Shown piece by piece: positions 6,616 through 8,150 of a stretch of DNA of 8,150 nucleotides. How positions within the stretch are numbered: position 1 is the first letter of the stretch; the number at the start of each line of letters is the position of its first letter. The notes below the pieces were generated by a model. The model had not been told where the DNA came from, made no database searches, and saw only the letters and a program-made list of their open reading frames with translations. The DNA comes from Nocardioidaceae bacterium (lineage in GTDB: Bacteria > Actinomycetota > Actinomycetes > Propionibacteriales > Nocardioidaceae). Both the position numbers and the translations under genes were made by a program. The stretch is from assembly GCA_013811715.1 (NCBI GenBank), contig JACCUS010000471.1:1-8150 (forward strand), in the 5' to 3' direction.

Positions 6616-8082
6616 GTGCGTAGAGCCAAGATCGTCTGCACCCTCGGACCCGCCACGTCGACCCACAAGGTGATACGTGAGCTCGTCGACGCCGGCATGA
6701 ACGTGGCACGTCTCAACCTCAGCCACGGCACCCGCGAGAACCATGAGCAGACCTATTCGATGGTGCGCAAGGCGTCGGACGAGTCGGGCCACGCCGTCGG
6801 CATCCTGGTCGACCTGCAAGGGCCGAAGATCCGGCTCGGCCGCTTTGAGAAGGGGCCGGTCACGCTGCTCGAGGGGGATGAGTTCACCATCACCACCCGA
6901 GAGGTGGCCGGCGACAAGCAGGTCTGCCGCACGACGTACGACGGGCTGCCAAGAGATGTCGGCGTCGGCGACGCCATCTTGATCGACGACGGCAACGTCC
7001 GGCTCACCGCCGTCGAGGTCTCCGGCACCGACGTGGTGACCCGGGTCGAAGTCGGTGGCACCGTCAGCGACGGCAAGGGGATCAACCTTCCGGGCGTGAC
7101 CGTCAGCGTCCCCCCGCTCAGCGACAAGGACATCGATGACCTGCGATGGGCGCTGCACCTGCGCGCCGACATGATCGCATTGTCCTTCGTGCGGTCCGCC
7201 CAGGACGCTGTCGACGTACGCAAGGTGATGGAGGAGGAAGGGGAGTTCCTGCCCGTCATCGCCAAGATCGAGAAGCCGCAGGCCATCGAACACATCGAGG
7301 AGATCGTCTCGGCTTTCGACGGGGTGATGGTGGCGCGCGGCGACCTCGGCGTGGAGATGCCCCTCGAGGATGTCCCGTTTCTGCAGAAACAGGTCATCGA
7401 GCTGGCCCGGCGGAAGGCCAAACCCGTGGTCGTCGCCACCCAGATGCTCGAGTCGATGATCTCGTCGCCGCGTCCCACCCGCGCCGAGGCGTCCGACGTC
7501 GCCAACGCGGTGCTGGACGGGGCAGATGCGGTGATGCTGTCGGGCGAGACCAGCGTGGGGCAGTACCCGATCGAGACAGTCGAGACCATGGCGCGCATCA
7601 TCGCCTCGACCGAGGACCATGGGCTCGCGCGGCTGGCCGGCATCAGCTGGGAGCCACGCACCCGGGCCGGTGTGATCGGCAAGGCCGCAGCCGAGGTGGC
7701 CGAGCGGGTCGAAGCCAAGTTCCTCGTCGCATTCAGCCAGTCCGGAGACACCGCCCGGCGGATGGCGCGGTACCGCTCGCGGGTGCCGGTGCTGGCGTTC
7801 ACGCCCGAGCAGGCGGTGCGCTCGCAGCTCGCTCTCACCTGGGGAATCGAGACGTTCTTGGTGCCCAGGGTCGAGCACACCGACGAGATGGTCATGCAGG
7901 TGGACAAGTCCCTGCTCGACATCGCACGTTGCAGCGAGGGCGAGACCGTCGTGATCGTGGCCGGCAGTCCGCCGGGCATCCCGGGGTCGACCAACGCACT
8001 GCGCATCCACCGGATGGGTGACGCCAAGAACGGCGTCGCGCCCGCGTATCGCTCCCAGCGGACCGAGGCGTCCGATGGCTGA
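6616..8082 (+). CDS. pyk: Pyruvate kinase
   Basis: Pyruvate kinase makes ATP and pyruvate from phosphoenolpyruvate and ADP at the end of glycolysis. The 488-residue protein has the usual A, B and C domains (B about 67-164, C about 345-475). Active-site residues are present: R32, N34 and S36 in ARLNLSHG; K217 and E219 in IAKIEKP; D243 in VARGDLGVE; and T275 in ATQMLESM. E219 and D243 are the metal ligands. The loop DLQGPKIRL (66-74) has Lys71 where muscle enzyme has Glu117, plus Leu, Gln and Leu at the sites of muscle Thr113, Lys114 and Thr120, the pattern of potassium-independent enzymes. A C-domain loop SQSGDTARR (374-382) corresponds to the sugar-phosphate effector site. There is no PEP-utiliser domain at the C-terminus. 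GTG 6616 gives the standard RRAKIVCTLGPAT opening. The stop overlaps the next gene by 8 bases. Confidence 0.97.
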   Translation: MRRAKIVCTLGPATSTHKVIRELVDAGMNVARLNLSHGTRENHEQTYSMVRKASDESGHAVGILVDLQGPKIRLGRFEKGPVTLLEGDEFTITTREVAGDKQVCRTTYDGLPRDVGVGDAILIDDGNVRLTAVEVSGTDVVTRVEVGGTVSDGKGINLPGVTVSVPPLSDKDIDDLRWALHLRADMIALSFVRSAQDAVDVRKVMEEEGEFLPVIAKIEKPQAIEHIEEIVSAFDGVMVARGDLGVEMPLEDVPFLQKQVIELARRKAKPVVVATQMLESMISSPRPTRAEASDVANAVLDGADAVMLSGETSVGQYPIETVETMARIIASTEDHGLARLAGISWEPRTRAGVIGKAAAEVAERVEAKFLVAFSQSGDTARRMARYRSRVPVLAFTPEQAVRSQLALTWGIETFLVPRVEHTDEMVMQVDKSLLDIARCSEGETVVIVAGSPPGIPGSTNALRIHRMGDAKNGVAPAYRSQRTEASDG

Positions 8083-8150
8083 CCTAAAATGCCTGCCAGC
8101 GGTGACAGCCTCCACTGCCCTCGCCTTGACGCTCGTGGCCTGTGTCAGCT
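8075..8150 (+). CDS. Putative lipoprotein, 5' end only (runs off window)
   Basis: The frame from ATG 8075 stays open to the window edge and encodes 25 residues: MADLK, then a hydrophobic stretch, then LVAC with Cys23 as the likely lipidated residue. This reads as a lipoprotein signal peptide, although only one lysine marks the n-region. The start overlaps the pyk stop as ATGGCTGA, exactly the arrangement seen between hisI and its downstream gene. The mature protein lies outside the window, so its function cannot be named. A second ATG at 8089 in another frame is also open but encodes no signal-like sequence. Confidence 0.55.
   Translation, partial: MADLKCLPAVTASTALALTLVACVS

Noticed and set aside
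6406..8115. Very long open frame on the - strand (569 codons) opposite pyruvate kinase
   Set aside because: It mirrors the codon pattern of pyk in a high-GC sequence, has a His/Asp/Gly-rich composition typical of antisense shadows and no recognisable domain.

Overview
The window is a high-GC stretch of chromosome in which every supported gene lies on the + strand and is packed tightly: the gaps are 2 to 50 bases and four junctions overlap. The organism is most likely an actinomycete-type bacterium (Actinomycetota). The evidence is the trp gene cluster with its two small actinobacterial membrane proteins (the Trp-operon-associated protein ending in ALDRGxDPT and the HGxxPAAW protein), a free-standing hisI, the trp-lgt-pyk gene order also known from Mycobacterium tuberculosis, and TAnnnT promoter elements placed right against start codons. 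A deep-branching class such as Acidimicrobiia is possible, but that is only a guess.

Layout. Positions 1-55 are the tail of whatever lies upstream and carry a small GC hairpin. hisI (56-493) overlaps by 8 bases a four-helix membrane protein (486-1145). After 50 bases comes the 61-residue HGxxPAAW protein (1196-1381), then trpC (1384-2190), trpB (2207-3448) and trpA (3445-4242). A SCO1/SenC-type copper lipoprotein (4269-4934) follows 26 bases later. A second block starts at a likely promoter near 4956-4963: lgt (4973-5851), overlapping by 4 bases a VIT1/CCC1-family metal transporter (5848-6576). A third block starts at a similar promoter near 6602-6609: pyruvate kinase (6616-8082), overlapping by 8 bases the start of a putative lipoprotein that runs off the window (8075-8150).

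How the genes work together. TrpC makes indole-3-glycerol phosphate, TrpA splits it to indole, and TrpB joins indole with serine to give tryptophan. HisI performs an early step of histidine synthesis; the two pathways share phosphoribosyl chemistry and, in many actinobacteria, the isomerase PriA. Genes for anthranilate synthase (trpE/trpG), trpD and trpF/priA are not present here, and trpE is absent from the place where M. tuberculosis has it. Lgt attaches diacylglycerol to lipoprotein precursors; two such precursors (the SCO1 homologue and the truncated last gene) are encoded in the same window. I see no CRISPR array, tRNA, rRNA, insertion sequence, phage gene or defence gene. This is mainly a conserved housekeeping region; its least understood parts are the two small membrane proteins ahead of trpC.
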